Source of the DNA: Pseudanabaena mucicola FACHB-723
GTDB taxonomy: Bacteria; Cyanobacteriota; Cyanobacteriia; Pseudanabaenales; Pseudanabaenaceae
NCBI RefSeq assembly: GCF_014696385.1
Contig: NZ_JACJQB010000004.1
Coordinates: 1 to 64,000, forward strand
Direction of reading: 5' to 3'
DNA: 64,000 nucleotides
Positions 50,129 to 59,011 of this stretch are shown here, piece after piece. A program made the translations under genes and the position numbers. Under the pieces are notes generated by a model. The model was not told the origin of the DNA and ran no database searches. It worked only from the letters and a program-made list of their open reading frames with translations. Position 1 is the stretch's first letter; every line of letters begins with the position of its first letter.

Positions 50129-50374
50129 ATGATTAACAATCCCGCCTTGCGCGTACAGCGTCGTAACCAACCCGCAGCACTCATTCCCACCCAACAGGAA
50201 GTTTCGATTCTTGATTGGCTTGAGTCTACAGGTCGCCTCATTGCTAGAGAAGGTACGGAATCTAGCCTTAAGTTTGATGATGAAGCTGAGGAGTTGAGCG
50301 AATTGATGCTTGGTGACGATCCTAGCTACATCGATGATGATGATGACGATCTTGATGATGATGATGTTGACTAG
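50129..50374 (+). CDS. DUF3134 family protein
   Basis: An 81-aa cyanobacteria-specific protein from the ATG at 50129 (MINNPALRVQRRNQPAAL). The frame opens earlier at 50099, but that extension is not conserved in my memory of the family. The core TQQEVSILDWLESTGRLI is typical, and the C-terminus is an acidic Asp-run tail. Function unknown. Confidence 0.83.
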   Translation: MINNPALRVQRRNQPAALIPTQQEVSILDWLESTGRLIAREGTESSLKFDDEAEELSELMLGDDPSYIDDDDDDLDDDDVD

Positions 50375-50376
50375 AC

Positions 50377-50406
50377 ATAAACAATGGAGCTAGCTCCATT
50401 GTTTAT
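50377..50406 (+). promoter_or_regulatory. 30-nt perfect palindrome before the Trp-rich protein gene
   Basis: Exact palindrome with 15-nt arms (ATAAACAATGGAGCT and its complement), 2 bp after the DUF3134 stop and 8 bp before the next ATG. It may terminate the upstream transcript or sit in the leader beside the GAGGTGAT ribosome site. Confidence 0.6.
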
Positions 50407-50414
50407 GAGGTGAT

Positions 50415-50645
50415 ATGCCCAAAAAACAGAAATTCCCCCATCTGATCGGTTCTAAGTGGACTGCCATGCAAGAAACCTTCGGTTGGAGGCATTTTGTGGT
50501 GGTTAATCGCAAGAATGAAGGCGATCTGGTTTTTGCAGAAATAAAAGCAGCTTGTGATGATTCAGTACGTTTTTGGTTGAATGCTAAGGCATTACAACGT
50601 CGATCGCTATGGATGCCAGGGTGGAAGACTTTGCAAGAAATGTGA
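50415..50645 (+). CDS. small Trp-rich cyanobacterial protein (TIGR02450 family)
   Basis: A 76-aa protein with five conserved tryptophans. Typical blocks: HLIGSKWTAMQETFGWRHF, NEGDLVFAEIKAACD and LQRRSLWMPGWKTLQE. I recognise it as the small Trp-rich family of cyanobacteria and some proteobacteria. Function unknown. ATG at 50415 with a GAGGTGAT site. Confidence 0.87.
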   Translation: MPKKQKFPHLIGSKWTAMQETFGWRHFVVVNRKNEGDLVFAEIKAACDDSVRFWLNAKALQRRSLWMPGWKTLQEM

Positions 50646-50685
50646 ATCTGACAAAAAAAGAGTTATCTAGGGCAAATCAAAACAA

Positions 50686-50724
50686 AAAAACGAGTTGTGG
50701 AGCTTCGCTCCACAACTCGTTTTT
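50686..50724. terminator. 18-bp hairpin terminator
   Basis: Perfect arms 50686-50703 and 50707-50724 with a TTC loop and A5/T5 ends. It serves both convergent genes. Confidence 0.88.
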
Positions 50725-50738
50725 ATCGTAGAGAAAAC

Positions 50739-51842
50739 TTAGACAGCGACTAGAGTAGGGATTTCCATTAATTTCAAAAAGCGATTGAAATTAAAATACT
50801 TCGCCATCATGTCGCAGATGCTTGTCACTTTGACACCTTCATGCAAACGGACTTGTCCTAAAGATGCCTCAATGATGCTGACCGTGCTGAGGGTATCTTT
50901 GCTGACGGCAAGGATGGGAACACCTAACTCCATGGCTTTGTGGGCAACATCTTCGTTAACGATGGGACGACCTGTCAAAATTATGCAATTGGTCGATGTT
51001 TCTAGTGCTGCAAATTGCAGATCAATACGACTGCTGCCCGTCACAACTACTTTGTTATAGGACTTACGAAAATAGCTTTGGGCGGAGTTCACATCCATTG
51101 CCCCAATTTTTAGCTCCTCTACCATAATTTTGTCTAGCTCTACATTTTCGGGCTGACAAAGTACGGTTGCCCCCAGTTGTTCAATGATTTCCGCAATGCT
51201 GACACTCTTTAAAGTCCGGTTTTCGGGCATGAGGGCAAGCACGGGAACACCCTGTTTTTCTAGATAGGGATGTAGCACTTCGAGCGCAGTTTCGTATTGT
51301 TCATCGGGAATGTCGTTAATGACCACGCCCAAGAGGCGATCGCCAAAGCGTTGTTTTGCCATCAAGATATGGTCTACGACTAGCAATGAGCCAAAGCGCA
51401 TTACCAATAAAATTGGGGAGTCGAGATGATCCGCCATTTGCTCCAATGACAAGCCAAAGATTGTTCCCTCGGCGGTATTTGCAGGCGCTTCTAAAAGCAC
51501 TAAGTCACCATCAATATCTTTTTTGTATTCCTCTAGCTTAATTCTATAATCAGCTTGATCTTCGCCAGAAAGTCGGCGCTGAAGAGCCTCCCGATCAAGA
51601 TTGAGGAGTGTGGGGCGTAAAAGTGATGGCGGTAGATTTAGAGCTTGCTGAATAAACTCCACATCAGCTTCAGTTCGTTCTGCCGATTCGGGTAATTCTT
51701 TGGTCGTAAAAGTACCAATTGGTTTACCGTAGCCAATTTTGTAACCCTTGGCTTGCAAGTTGTATGTCAGTCCCAAAATTGTTGCTGATTTCCCACTGCC
51801 TGATCTGGTGGAGCCAATCAGCAAATGCTTAGCCTGTGGCAC
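50739..51842 (-). CDS. Pta-like protein: BioD-like P-loop domain plus DRTGG domain
   Basis: A 367-aa protein. An N-terminal P-loop domain (GSTRSGSGKSATILGL, residues about 9-24) resembles dethiobiotin synthase/AAA_26. A DRTGG domain follows (about 215-330). This is the N-terminal regulatory half of some phosphotransacetylases without the catalytic Pta domain. Cyanobacterial genomes carry it as a stand-alone gene, often labelled phosphotransacetylase family. I would not assign Pta activity. GTG start at 51842. Confidence 0.82.
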   Translation of the reverse strand: MPQAKHLLIGSTRSGSGKSATILGLTYNLQAKGYKIGYGKPIGTFTTKELPESAERTEADVEFIQQALNLPPSLLRPTLLNLDREALQRRLSGEDQADYRIKLEEYKKDIDGDLVLLEAPANTAEGTIFGLSLEQMADHLDSPILLVMRFGSLLVVDHILMAKQRFGDRLLGVVINDIPDEQYETALEVLHPYLEKQGVPVLALMPENRTLKSVSIAEIIEQLGATVLCQPENVELDKIMVEELKIGAMDVNSAQSYFRKSYNKVVVTGSSRIDLQFAALETSTNCIILTGRPIVNEDVAHKAMELGVPILAVSKDTLSTVSIIEASLGQVRLHEGVKVTSICDMMAKYFNFNRFLKLMEIPTLVAV

Positions 51843-51987
51843 GTCTTGCCCTCTAAAAAATGATTACAAACTTTACTGGATTGTATTAAAACCTACATCC
51901 CATTTGGTTATTGTAACTGATGGACTGTTACGGATAGTTTTTGCGATCGCATATTTATGCATCAGAATTATGCAAATCATGCAATTT

Positions 51988-52881
51988 CTAGGAACGCCGA
52001 TATATCGCGTCACTAATCTGACAGGCACTAAAAACCTCTTTAGGATCATGGACGCGCAAAATATCGGCTCCGCCAGCAATACAAGCGTCACAGGCTGCCA
52101 CAGTGCCAAATAAGCGATCACAGGGATCTGGTTGATTGCAAATTTTGCCGATAAAACTTTTGCGTGATACGCCTAAAAGCATTGGTGCGGCTAGTGTTTG
52201 GAAAGCGCGTAAGTTTCTTAAAATCTCCAGATTATGCTCAAGGGTTTTGCCAAAACCAATGCCGGGGTCAATCGCGATCAGATGACGCGGAATCCCGCAA
52301 GCCTTGGCTACAGCAATGGCATCATTGAGAAATTGCTTAATGTCTAGTACAACATCCCGATATTTGGGATTGGCTTGCATTGTGCGTGGTTCCCCCTGCA
52401 TGTGCATCAAAAAAATTGGCACTTGTAACTTACCTGCTAGGGGCAGCATCTCTGGGTCAAATCTGCCTGCGGACACATCATTGAGCATATCTGCCCCTGC
52501 GGCAATCGCCGCCTTTGCCACACTCGCTTTAACTGTATCCACAGAAATCGGCAACTCTGGATATTCAGTACGGATTGCTTCGATGATTGGCAAAATGCGA
52601 TCGCATTCTGCTTGGGCGCTGACAGGCTGAGCATTGGGGCGGGTTGATTCGCCACCAATATCAAGGATGTCGATGTAAGGAAGCATCTGCGCGACCTGAG
52701 TCAGAGCCGCATCCCGTGAGTTAAATTGACCACCATCACTAAAGCTATCGGGGGTCACATTCAAAATCCCCATTAGATAAGTTCGCGCACCCCAAACAAA
52801 TTTGCGATCGCGAACCGTCCAATTAGTTAATTGTGATGTTAATTGCGGTGCATTAGCAGTCTTGGTGTTACTGGAACTCAA
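51988..52881 (-). CDS. folP: dihydropteroate synthase
   Basis: A 297-aa TIM-barrel enzyme joining 6-hydroxymethyl-dihydropterin diphosphate to p-aminobenzoate in folate synthesis. Motifs: MGILNVTPDSFSDGG, DIGGESTRPNA, DPGIGFGKT and LLGVSRKSFI. About 35 residues precede the conserved core. The TTG start at 52881 is preceded by an AGGA. Length is typical. Confidence 0.94.
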   Translation of the reverse strand: MSSSNTKTANAPQLTSQLTNWTVRDRKFVWGARTYLMGILNVTPDSFSDGGQFNSRDAALTQVAQMLPYIDILDIGGESTRPNAQPVSAQAECDRILPIIEAIRTEYPELPISVDTVKASVAKAAIAAGADMLNDVSAGRFDPEMLPLAGKLQVPIFLMHMQGEPRTMQANPKYRDVVLDIKQFLNDAIAVAKACGIPRHLIAIDPGIGFGKTLEHNLEILRNLRAFQTLAAPMLLGVSRKSFIGKICNQPDPCDRLFGTVAACDACIAGGADILRVHDPKEVFSACQISDAIYRRS

Positions 52882-52916
52882 TTTTTCACCATTCCTATCA
52901 ATAGGCTGTTATTTAA

Positions 52917-53372
52917 TCAGATATCCGCCAGAACTTGCGCGGGATGCGGTTCAGCTTTGACAGCCAAATAAACCTTCTCGATTTTACCGTCTGGATCAAT
53001 CACAAAGGTATTGCGGAAGATACCCATATACTCTTTGCCCATAAATTTTTTCTGTCCATAGCTCTCATAGGCTGTGGCAACTTGCGCGTCAACATCGCAG
53101 AGTAAAGGGAAAGGCAACTTAAACTTTTCTGTAAAATTTTGATGGGACTTGGCATCGTCGGTACTAACACCAAAAATCAGCGTGTTTTTGGCTTGAAACT
53201 GGGCGTAATGATCACGAAAGCCACAGGCTTCTTTAGTGCATCCGGGAGTATTGTCACGGGGATAAAAATATAAAACTACACGCTGCCCCTTGAGGCTAGA
53301 GAGGGTTACGAGGTTGCCATGGGTATCAGGCACACTAAAATCGGGAGCGATATCGCCTACTTTCAAATTCAT
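52917..53372 (-). CDS. bcp: thioredoxin-dependent peroxiredoxin (Bcp/PrxQ)
   Basis: A 151-aa PrxQ-type peroxiredoxin reducing hydroperoxides. The peroxidatic C45 and resolving C50 lie in NTPGCTKEACGFRD. Downstream are FGVSTDDAKSHQNF and RNTFVIDPDGKIEKV. No signal peptide, so it is cytoplasmic. It is divergent from the KDPG-type aldolase gene. Confidence 0.93.
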   Translation of the reverse strand: MNLKVGDIAPDFSVPDTHGNLVTLSSLKGQRVVLYFYPRDNTPGCTKEACGFRDHYAQFQAKNTLIFGVSTDDAKSHQNFTEKFKLPFPLLCDVDAQVATAYESYGQKKFMGKEYMGIFRNTFVIDPDGKIEKVYLAVKAEPHPAQVLADI

Positions 53373-53393
53373 AGATATTTTTTATCAGGAGAA

Positions 53394-53422
53394 CGAGTAG
53401 TGACGCGGAGCGCCGCTACTCG
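53394..53422. repeat. CGAGTAG...CTACTCG palindromic repeat
   Basis: A 29-nt palindrome with 7-bp perfect outer arms, in the spacer between divergent bcp and the aldolase. It matches the reverse complement of 40858-40885 at about 23 of 28 positions. Here it does not follow a gene end, so a terminator role is unlikely. Confidence 0.55.
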
Positions 53423-53515
53423 CTTTATATCATGAAGCACGGCTGCTTATTGTCGGGTTTGCAAAAACAAAGCTTTGTGTCATGATCTTGGGCAGTTGAT
53501 CGCAAATGCAAACTT

Positions 53516-54169
53516 TTGCAAAATCCTGTGAATCCTTGGCTCAGTTTGTTGCAGCAGCATCGCATTATTGCCGTTATTCGTGCCGATAATGTTGGTACTG
53601 CAAGGGAAATGGCACTTGCTTCCGCCGCAGGTGGCATTAAGCTGATTGAAATTGCTTGGAATACTGATCGCGCGGAGTCGCTCATTCCCAAATTGCAACA
53701 GGAACTACCTGATTGCAAAATTGGTACAGGCACAATCTTAGATTTAGATATGGCAGAACGAGCGATTGACTGTGGTTGTAGCTTTTTATTTACACCTCAT
53801 ACCAATCCTGAATTAATTGCTAAGGGGGTCGAAAATCATATTCCTGTAATTGCAGGAGCCTTGACCCCCACCGAAATCGTAACCGCATGGCAAGCGGGTG
53901 CTGCGGCTGTTAAGGTTTTTCCCATCAAAATCGCGGGGGGAGTGGATTATTTAAAATGTCTCCAGCCTGTACTTCGCGATATTCCCTTAATTCCTACGGG
54001 TGGGATTACGATGCAAAATGCCGATCAATATCTTGCCGCAGGGGCGATCGCTGTGGGCATTTCTAGTCATTTGTTTACCGAAGAAGTGATTGCCAATGAT
54101 GATTGGACAACGATCACTTTGCGATCGCAAGCATTAATCCAAAAGGTTCAACCATTTCAAAATCAATAG
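53516..54169 (+). CDS. eda: 2-keto-3-deoxy-6-phosphogluconate / 4-hydroxy-2-oxoglutarate aldolase
   Basis: A 217-aa class I aldolase of the KDPG/KHG family (Entner-Doudoroff). Motifs: IIAVIRADN near the start, KIGTGTILD, LFTPHTNPEL, the Schiff-base lysine in VKVFPIK, and PTGGITMQNADQYL. The start is TTG at 53516; a GTG at 53528 is also possible. Whether it acts on KDPG or another oxo-acid cannot be told from sequence. Confidence 0.88.
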   Translation: MQNPVNPWLSLLQQHRIIAVIRADNVGTAREMALASAAGGIKLIEIAWNTDRAESLIPKLQQELPDCKIGTGTILDLDMAERAIDCGCSFLFTPHTNPELIAKGVENHIPVIAGALTPTEIVTAWQAGAAAVKVFPIKIAGGVDYLKCLQPVLRDIPLIPTGGITMQNADQYLAAGAIAVGISSHLFTEEVIANDDWTTITLRSQALIQKVQPFQNQ

Positions 54170-54205
54170 CATGTCTTGCTTTGCACAACATTCCAAAAGT
54201 AATTT

Positions 54206-54634
54206 ATGCAATATGCAGCATTAGGGCTTGATGTCGGCAGAAAGCGAATTGGTGTCGCGGGTTGCGATCGCCTCGGCATATCTGTCCATGGCATTACTAC
54301 GATTATTCGTAAATCGTGGGATGAAGACATGGCAATTTTGCGATCGCTAATTACAGAACGGAGCATCAATATCCTTGTGGTTGGCTTACCCTACAACATG
54401 GATGGCTCTCTGGGGCATCAAGCCAAACATGTCCAAAAATTTGCCAATGGCGCTGCCAAACAATTAGGTATAGCAGTGGAATATGTCGATGAGCGCTTAA
54501 CCTCCTACGAAGCCGAAGAGATGATGAAGTCTCAAGGGATTTCCACAAGGCACAATAAAGAGATGATTGATCGCAAAGCTGCGGCACTAATCTTGCAACA
54601 ATGGCTAGCTCTTAAATGTCAACCAAGTTCATAG
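54206..54634 (+). CDS. ruvX: YqgF/RuvX-family Holliday-junction resolvase-like nuclease
   Basis: A 142-aa RNase H-fold protein. Motifs: LGLDVGRKRIGVA with the first acidic residue, VVGLPYNMDGSLG, VDERLTSYEAE, and DRKAAALILQQW with the last acidic residue. The family processes pre-16S rRNA and may resolve junctions. It lies 36 bp after the aldolase gene on the same strand and ahead of the DUF3727-mltG pair. Confidence 0.92.
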   Translation: MQYAALGLDVGRKRIGVAGCDRLGISVHGITTIIRKSWDEDMAILRSLITERSINILVVGLPYNMDGSLGHQAKHVQKFANGAAKQLGIAVEYVDERLTSYEAEEMMKSQGISTRHNKEMIDRKAAALILQQWLALKCQPSS

Positions 54635-54766
54635 ATTAAATTCTTGCTTTGCGAGACTTTTCTATAAACTGTCCCCTTTGCTGTCATAATGCTTAGGAGC
54701 GCCAAAAGCCTTATACCACAGGGTTTCTCTAAGCTAGTAGTGCTATAGGATACAAAACAGCAATCT

Positions 54767-55321
54767 ATGGAAGGATCGACGATCGTACTGACGGATGACG
54801 CAGGTAAGAGTTTGCCTTGCACTGTCGAAACCGCATTTAAAGTGGACAGCACCGAATATTTGTTGCTGCAACCAGTGGATTTTTCTGTGCAAATCTTTGC
54901 ATGGCAAGAAACTGATGACGAAGAAGAGACTGAATTAGTCGATGTTACTGAGGAAGAAATCGATCTAATTTTTCCAGTCGCTCAGGCGGTTTTAGCAGAA
55001 CAAAATCTTTCCCTCAAGCGTTCGGCACATACCTTGACCGTGGCAGGGGAATTACCTGAGCCAACGGAAGAAGACATCATTGAGATTGATACTGAAGAAG
55101 ACGGCAACTGTGGTGAATTTCAAGAACTAGCGCATTTCTATTATGAAGAGCAAGCTTTTTCCGTATTTACATCCCTCGATCCACTCATGTTTATTGCCAA
55201 AGTTGGCGATGACGGTCAGCCCCAGATCCTTACAGCCGAGGAAATGGCAGACCTTGAGCCTTATGTGGAGCAATATCTAGATCATGTCCTCAGCACAGAA
55301 GATGCCGAAGAAGAGTTCTAA
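54767..55321 (+). CDS. DUF3727 protein
   Basis: A 184-aa, strongly acidic cyanobacterial protein. The N-terminal block STIVLTDDAGKSLPCTVE and the C-terminal DUF1292-like part (LAHFYYEEQAFSVFTSLDPLMFIAKV in pieces) are characteristic of DUF3727. Function unknown, though homologues recur next to mltG. Its 3' end overlaps the start of mltG by 38 bp (20 bp if mltG starts at the second ATG), implying translational coupling. Confidence 0.85.
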   Translation: MEGSTIVLTDDAGKSLPCTVETAFKVDSTEYLLLQPVDFSVQIFAWQETDDEEETELVDVTEEEIDLIFPVAQAVLAEQNLSLKRSAHTLTVAGELPEPTEEDIIEIDTEEDGNCGEFQELAHFYYEEQAFSVFTSLDPLMFIAKVGDDGQPQILTAEEMADLEPYVEQYLDHVLSTEDAEEEF

Positions 55322-56375
55322 TTGGCTATTTTTTGGTGTTGCACTCCCTGCAACCATCATATTTACTGGCATCGCTAGTAGTGCATGGTGGCTCTGGGCA
55401 AGTGCAGCACCTAGTAGCTTCGGTTCAAAAATTCGCTTGACGATCACCGATGGAATGCCAACCCAAGCGATCGCACAAGAGTTAGAAGCCGCAGGCGTAA
55501 TTCGTTCGAGTTTAGCCCTGCGGATATGGCTACAATGGCAAACACTAAGGGGGAGTAACGCAGGAGCATTACGGTCAGGAACTTACGATTTCATGACCAA
55601 TCAGCCATTGTCAGAAGTAGTTGGCAAAATCCAAAGTGATCAATCTACAGAAGTAAGATTTACCATCCCTGAAGGTTGGTCAATCGCGCAGATGGCATCT
55701 CTATTTGAGGCGCAGGGATTTTTTAAAGCAGAAGAATTTGTACTAGCAGCTCAGAGAACTAGCCCAAGGCGAAGACCTTGGATTCCTGAAGACTTACCCA
55801 GTTTAGAAGGATTTCTGTTCCCAGATACCTATCAAATCTTGCCCTCGGAAGCAACTCCCGATCGCATTATTGATTTGATGCTTGATCGCTTTGAGCAAGT
55901 AGCTCTACCTATCTACAACGAAGACCAATCAGGGAATCCGAAAAACAAAATTAGTCTCAAAGATTGGGTCACGCTCGCCAGTATTGTCGAAAAGGAAGCT
56001 GTACTCGAATCTGAGCGTCGTCTGATTGCGGGTGTGTTTTGGAATCGCTTGAAGCAAAATAAGCGCCTCGAATCTGACCCCACTGTTGAGTATGGGTTAA
56101 ATATTCGCCAAACCCGTGAAAAACCCCTAACCTTGAGTCAAGTACGCACCGAGTCTCCCTATAACACCTATCTCAATGAGGGGCTACCACCAGGTGCGAT
56201 CGCATCGGTAGGATTAGCCAGCCTTAAGGCAACTTTGGAGCCAGCCAACACTGATTACTTCTTTTTTGTCGCTAGGTATGATGGCAGTCATGTTTTTAGT
56301 CGTACCCTAGAAGATCACGAAAAAGCCCTGCAAGAGATCGATAAAAAAATTCAACAACAAACACCAAAGCAATAA
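55284..56375 (+). CDS. mltG: endolytic murein transglycosylase
   Basis: A 363-aa YceG-like protein. One membrane helix (about 16-38) is followed by a LysM-like part and the catalytic domain with the conserved SIVEKEAV (E236/E238). It also has GVFWNRLKQNKRLESDPTVEYG in pieces and SPYNTYLNEGLPPG. It cuts glycan strands as they emerge and so sets their length. The ATG at 55284 lies inside the DUF3727 gene; a second in-frame ATG is at 55302. Confidence 0.92.
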   Translation: MSSAQKMPKKSSNWLFFGVALPATIIFTGIASSAWWLWASAAPSSFGSKIRLTITDGMPTQAIAQELEAAGVIRSSLALRIWLQWQTLRGSNAGALRSGTYDFMTNQPLSEVVGKIQSDQSTEVRFTIPEGWSIAQMASLFEAQGFFKAEEFVLAAQRTSPRRRPWIPEDLPSLEGFLFPDTYQILPSEATPDRIIDLMLDRFEQVALPIYNEDQSGNPKNKISLKDWVTLASIVEKEAVLESERRLIAGVFWNRLKQNKRLESDPTVEYGLNIRQTREKPLTLSQVRTESPYNTYLNEGLPPGAIASVGLASLKATLEPANTDYFFFVARYDGSHVFSRTLEDHEKALQEIDKKIQQQTPKQ

Positions 56376-56377
56376 AT

Positions 56378-56430
56378 AAAAAGCTAAGAGAGAGTCACGG
56401 TACAAATTACCGTGACTCTCTTAGCTTTTT
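56378..56430 (+). terminator. long hairpin terminator of mltG
   Basis: An approximately 23-bp stem with a 2-nt bulge (GCTAAGAG / CTCTTAGC outer part, TCACGGTA / TACCGTGA inner part) and a short loop, ending in T5, directly after the mltG stop. Confidence 0.85.
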
Positions 56431-56534
56431 ATAGCAGCTATGTATAGAGAATTTTCTGGGTTTAATTGGAATATAAAAGCTCCATAAACATCTAAAGTAA
56501 ATTCTATTCGTTAATACTACGAGAGAAAATTAAT

Positions 56535-56870
56535 GTGCTAGAAGCCTTTGTCCTTGCAACGATACTCCTTGGTTTTTTAGGAATTATCCTGAAAAGGAAT
56601 CTTGTCATGAAAATCATTTCTATGGATGTGATGAGCACGGGCGTAATCGCCTATTTTGTAGTAATTGCATCCCGACAAGGAGTATTTACACCAATCCTCA
56701 GCGATATCCCAAGAACTAACTACGCTGACCCAGTACCGCAGGCTGTAATTTTGACGGCGATCGTGATTGGCTTCTCAATTCAAGCATTGATGTTAGTTGG
56801 GGTGATCAAACTCGCACGCAATAATCCCACCTTGGAAATTCATGAGATTGAGAAGAGTGATCTGGTATGA
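56535..56870 (+). CDS. mrpC: Mrp Na+/H+ antiporter subunit C
   Basis: A 111-aa three-helix membrane protein, homologous to NuoK/NdhE. Motifs: GIILKRNLVMKIISMDVMS and DPVPQAVILTAIVIGFSIQAL. GTG start at 56535; the ATG two bases earlier is out of frame and stops at once. It begins a tightly packed operon, with its stop overlapping mrpD by 4 bp. The complex exchanges Na+ for H+ and supports salt, pH and carbon uptake. Confidence 0.88.
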   Translation: MLEAFVLATILLGFLGIILKRNLVMKIISMDVMSTGVIAYFVVIASRQGVFTPILSDIPRTNYADPVPQAVILTAIVIGFSIQALMLVGVIKLARNNPTLEIHEIEKSDLV

Positions 56871-58339
56871 CTTTTCTAACGTTGCTCTGGATTGTCCTAC
56901 CATTTTTGGTGGGATTCATTATTTATATATTTCCGAAGTGCGATCGCATTTTGGCTTTAGTCGGTGCATTGGCATCAGCGCTATATGTGATTCCTCTGTT
57001 TGTCCAGCAAACTCCAATTAACCTACGACTGCTCGATAACTTTGGCGTGACCTTGGTTCTTGATCCTTTGGCAGGATTTTTTATTTTGACCAATGCTCTC
57101 GTCACGGCGGCGGTGATTATTTATTGTTGGCATTCAGATAGAACTGCCTTTTTTTATGCCCAAGTTTTGATCTTGCATGGCAGTGTCAATGCCGCTTTTG
57201 CCTGCTCAGATTTTATTAGTTTGTATGTTGCCCTAGAGGTAATTAGCATTGCCACATTTTTGTTGATTGCTTACCCCCGTAGCGATCGCTCTATTTGGAT
57301 TGGCTTGCGCTATTTGTTTGTCAGTAACGTTGCCATGCTGTTTTACCTGATTGGGGCGGTATTGGTTTACAAAGCCAACAATTCCTTTACCTTTAGCGGA
57401 CTGCGGGGCGCACCTCCTGAAGCGATCGCCTTGATCTTTTTGGGGCTATTAGCTAAGGGTGGCATCTTTGTTTCAGGGCTATGGTTGCCCTTAACCCATG
57501 CCGAATCGGAGTCGCCAGTGTCGGCGATGATGTCGGGCGTGGTCGTGAAGGCGGGAGTCTTGCCATTAGTGCGCTGTGCCTTACTAATCGAAGAACTTGA
57601 TCCAATCGTGCGAATTTTTGGGGTTTTAACTGCTCTGTTTGGCGTGTTTTTTGCCGTATTCGAGAAAGATTCCAAACGGATGTTAGCCTTTCACACCATT
57701 TCGCAGTTAGGTTTTATCCTCGCAGCACCAGAGGTTGGCGGCTTCTATGCGCTCACCCACGGCTTAGTCAAAGCGGCTCTGTTCCTAATTGCGGGCAAAT
57801 TGCCTAGCCGTAACCTCAAAGAATTGCAGCATCAGCCTATTCTCAATCAACTCTGGATACCTTTGGTAATTGCCAGCTTTTCCATTTCTGGGTTTCCCTT
57901 ACTATCTGGATTTGGGGCGAAAGTATTAACCATGAAAAATCTCCTACCTTGGCAAGTAATCGGCATGAACATTGCGGCTTTAGGTACAGCGATCTCCTTT
58001 GCGAAGTTTATTTTCCTGCCCCATTACAATCAAACTCCCCACAATCAGACTAATGATCAAGGGCAATCAGTGCTGAAAGCACCGTTGCAGGTGGAGTTTT
58101 GGGTGGCGATCGCCATTTTATTAGGCGGCTTGTTTGTGGCAAATGCCGTTTACTATGAAGCCTATACTCTGGAAAATGCCGTCAAACCTCTAGCAACGAT
58201 CGCGATCGGTTGGTTAGCCTATTGGCTAATTTTTAAACGCGCTACGGTCAAATTTTCCAAGTTGTTTGAGGATTTTGAGCATCTGATTGGGGTTATGAGC
58301 CTGACGTTAATTCTACTGTTCTGGATGGTGCTGGCATGA
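56867..58339 (+). CDS. mrpD: Mrp Na+/H+ antiporter subunit D
   Basis: A 490-aa polytopic protein of the NuoM/NuoN proton-pumping family with about 14 helices. Key signatures are YVALEVISIATFLLIAY (helix 5 glutamate) and LLAKGGIFVSGLWLPLTHAESESPVSAMMSGVVVKAG (helix 7 lysine and loop, in pieces). HTISQLGFIL and LTHGLVKAALFLIAGK are also present. It is the only D-type subunit in this operon, whereas some cyanobacterial mrp operons have two. ATGA overlaps on both sides. Confidence 0.9.
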   Translation: MTFLTLLWIVLPFLVGFIIYIFPKCDRILALVGALASALYVIPLFVQQTPINLRLLDNFGVTLVLDPLAGFFILTNALVTAAVIIYCWHSDRTAFFYAQVLILHGSVNAAFACSDFISLYVALEVISIATFLLIAYPRSDRSIWIGLRYLFVSNVAMLFYLIGAVLVYKANNSFTFSGLRGAPPEAIALIFLGLLAKGGIFVSGLWLPLTHAESESPVSAMMSGVVVKAGVLPLVRCALLIEELDPIVRIFGVLTALFGVFFAVFEKDSKRMLAFHTISQLGFILAAPEVGGFYALTHGLVKAALFLIAGKLPSRNLKELQHQPILNQLWIPLVIASFSISGFPLLSGFGAKVLTMKNLLPWQVIGMNIAALGTAISFAKFIFLPHYNQTPHNQTNDQGQSVLKAPLQVEFWVAIAILLGGLFVANAVYYEAYTLENAVKPLATIAIGWLAYWLIFKRATVKFSKLFEDFEHLIGVMSLTLILLFWMVLA

Positions 58340-58728
58340 TTGGACAATTTATTTTACGAATCGTGATCTGGTTTTTGCTAACCGCCAATTTCAGTATCAC
58401 CAATATCATCATTGGCGTGAGTATCTCCCTGATCATGCCCTATTACCGATCGGAAAACGTTCGCTTTAAAGATATTTTGCGAGGCATCGGTAGACTTATT
58501 AAAGCAGTCCCCCAAGCCTATGTCGAATCACTAGAAATGATTCTGCAACCCCATAAATACGAAGAAGTGGTGATTGAAAAAGCCAAATATCGGCGATCGG
58601 CAGCATTAGTTTTCTTAGATATCTTCTTGATTACCTTCACACCCAAAACCATTGTACTGAGCCATCACGATGAGGGCTGGTATTTAGTGCATCACGTTAT
58701 TAAACGCCAGAAGAGGAATAATCCATGA
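58336..58728 (+). CDS. mrpE: Mrp Na+/H+ antiporter subunit E
   Basis: A 130-aa protein. Two N-terminal hydrophobic stretches (about 3-35) and a cytoplasmic domain with AYVESLEMILQPHKYEEVV, then TFTPKTIVLSHHDEGWYLVHHV. It is coupled to both neighbours by 4-bp ATGA overlaps. MrpE is needed for assembly of the complex rather than transport itself. Confidence 0.88.
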   Translation: MIGQFILRIVIWFLLTANFSITNIIIGVSISLIMPYYRSENVRFKDILRGIGRLIKAVPQAYVESLEMILQPHKYEEVVIEKAKYRRSAALVFLDIFLITFTPKTIVLSHHDEGWYLVHHVIKRQKRNNP

Positions 58729-59009
58729 ACATTGATTTATCAACTAATGCCATATTAAATTTTGTCGTGGGCGCGATGGTTTTTTCTTTAGTAATTCCGC
58801 TATATCAGGCGTGGAAGAATAATGACGATATTTGGGAAATTATGCTTGCTTTTTCCAGTATTGCCGCCAAAGCTGCCGTAATGATTTTAGTGATAGCAAT
58901 ATTGCGCGATGATTGGATGATCGGTGTAGTGGGCGTAATTATTTTGAGCGTCGGTAATGCGGGATTTATGCTCCTAGCTCATATCATTAGGCGGACAGGA
59001 GACATATAA
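58725..59009 (+). CDS. mrpF: Mrp Na+/H+ antiporter subunit F
   Basis: A 94-aa three-helix subunit (about 11-30, 38-60, 64-88). A conserved acidic residue lies near helix 2 (NNDDIWEIMLAFSSIAAKA). Position between mrpE and mrpG and the length identify it; sequence signal is weak on its own. Confidence 0.83.
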   Translation: MNIDLSTNAILNFVVGAMVFSLVIPLYQAWKNNDDIWEIMLAFSSIAAKAAVMILVIAILRDDWMIGVVGVIILSVGNAGFMLLAHIIRRTGDI

Positions 59010-59011
59010 GC

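Noticed and set aside
53425-53733. Minus-strand frames antisense to the aldolase start
   Set aside because: Cys/Ser-rich translations typical of antisense shadows, with no ribosome site.
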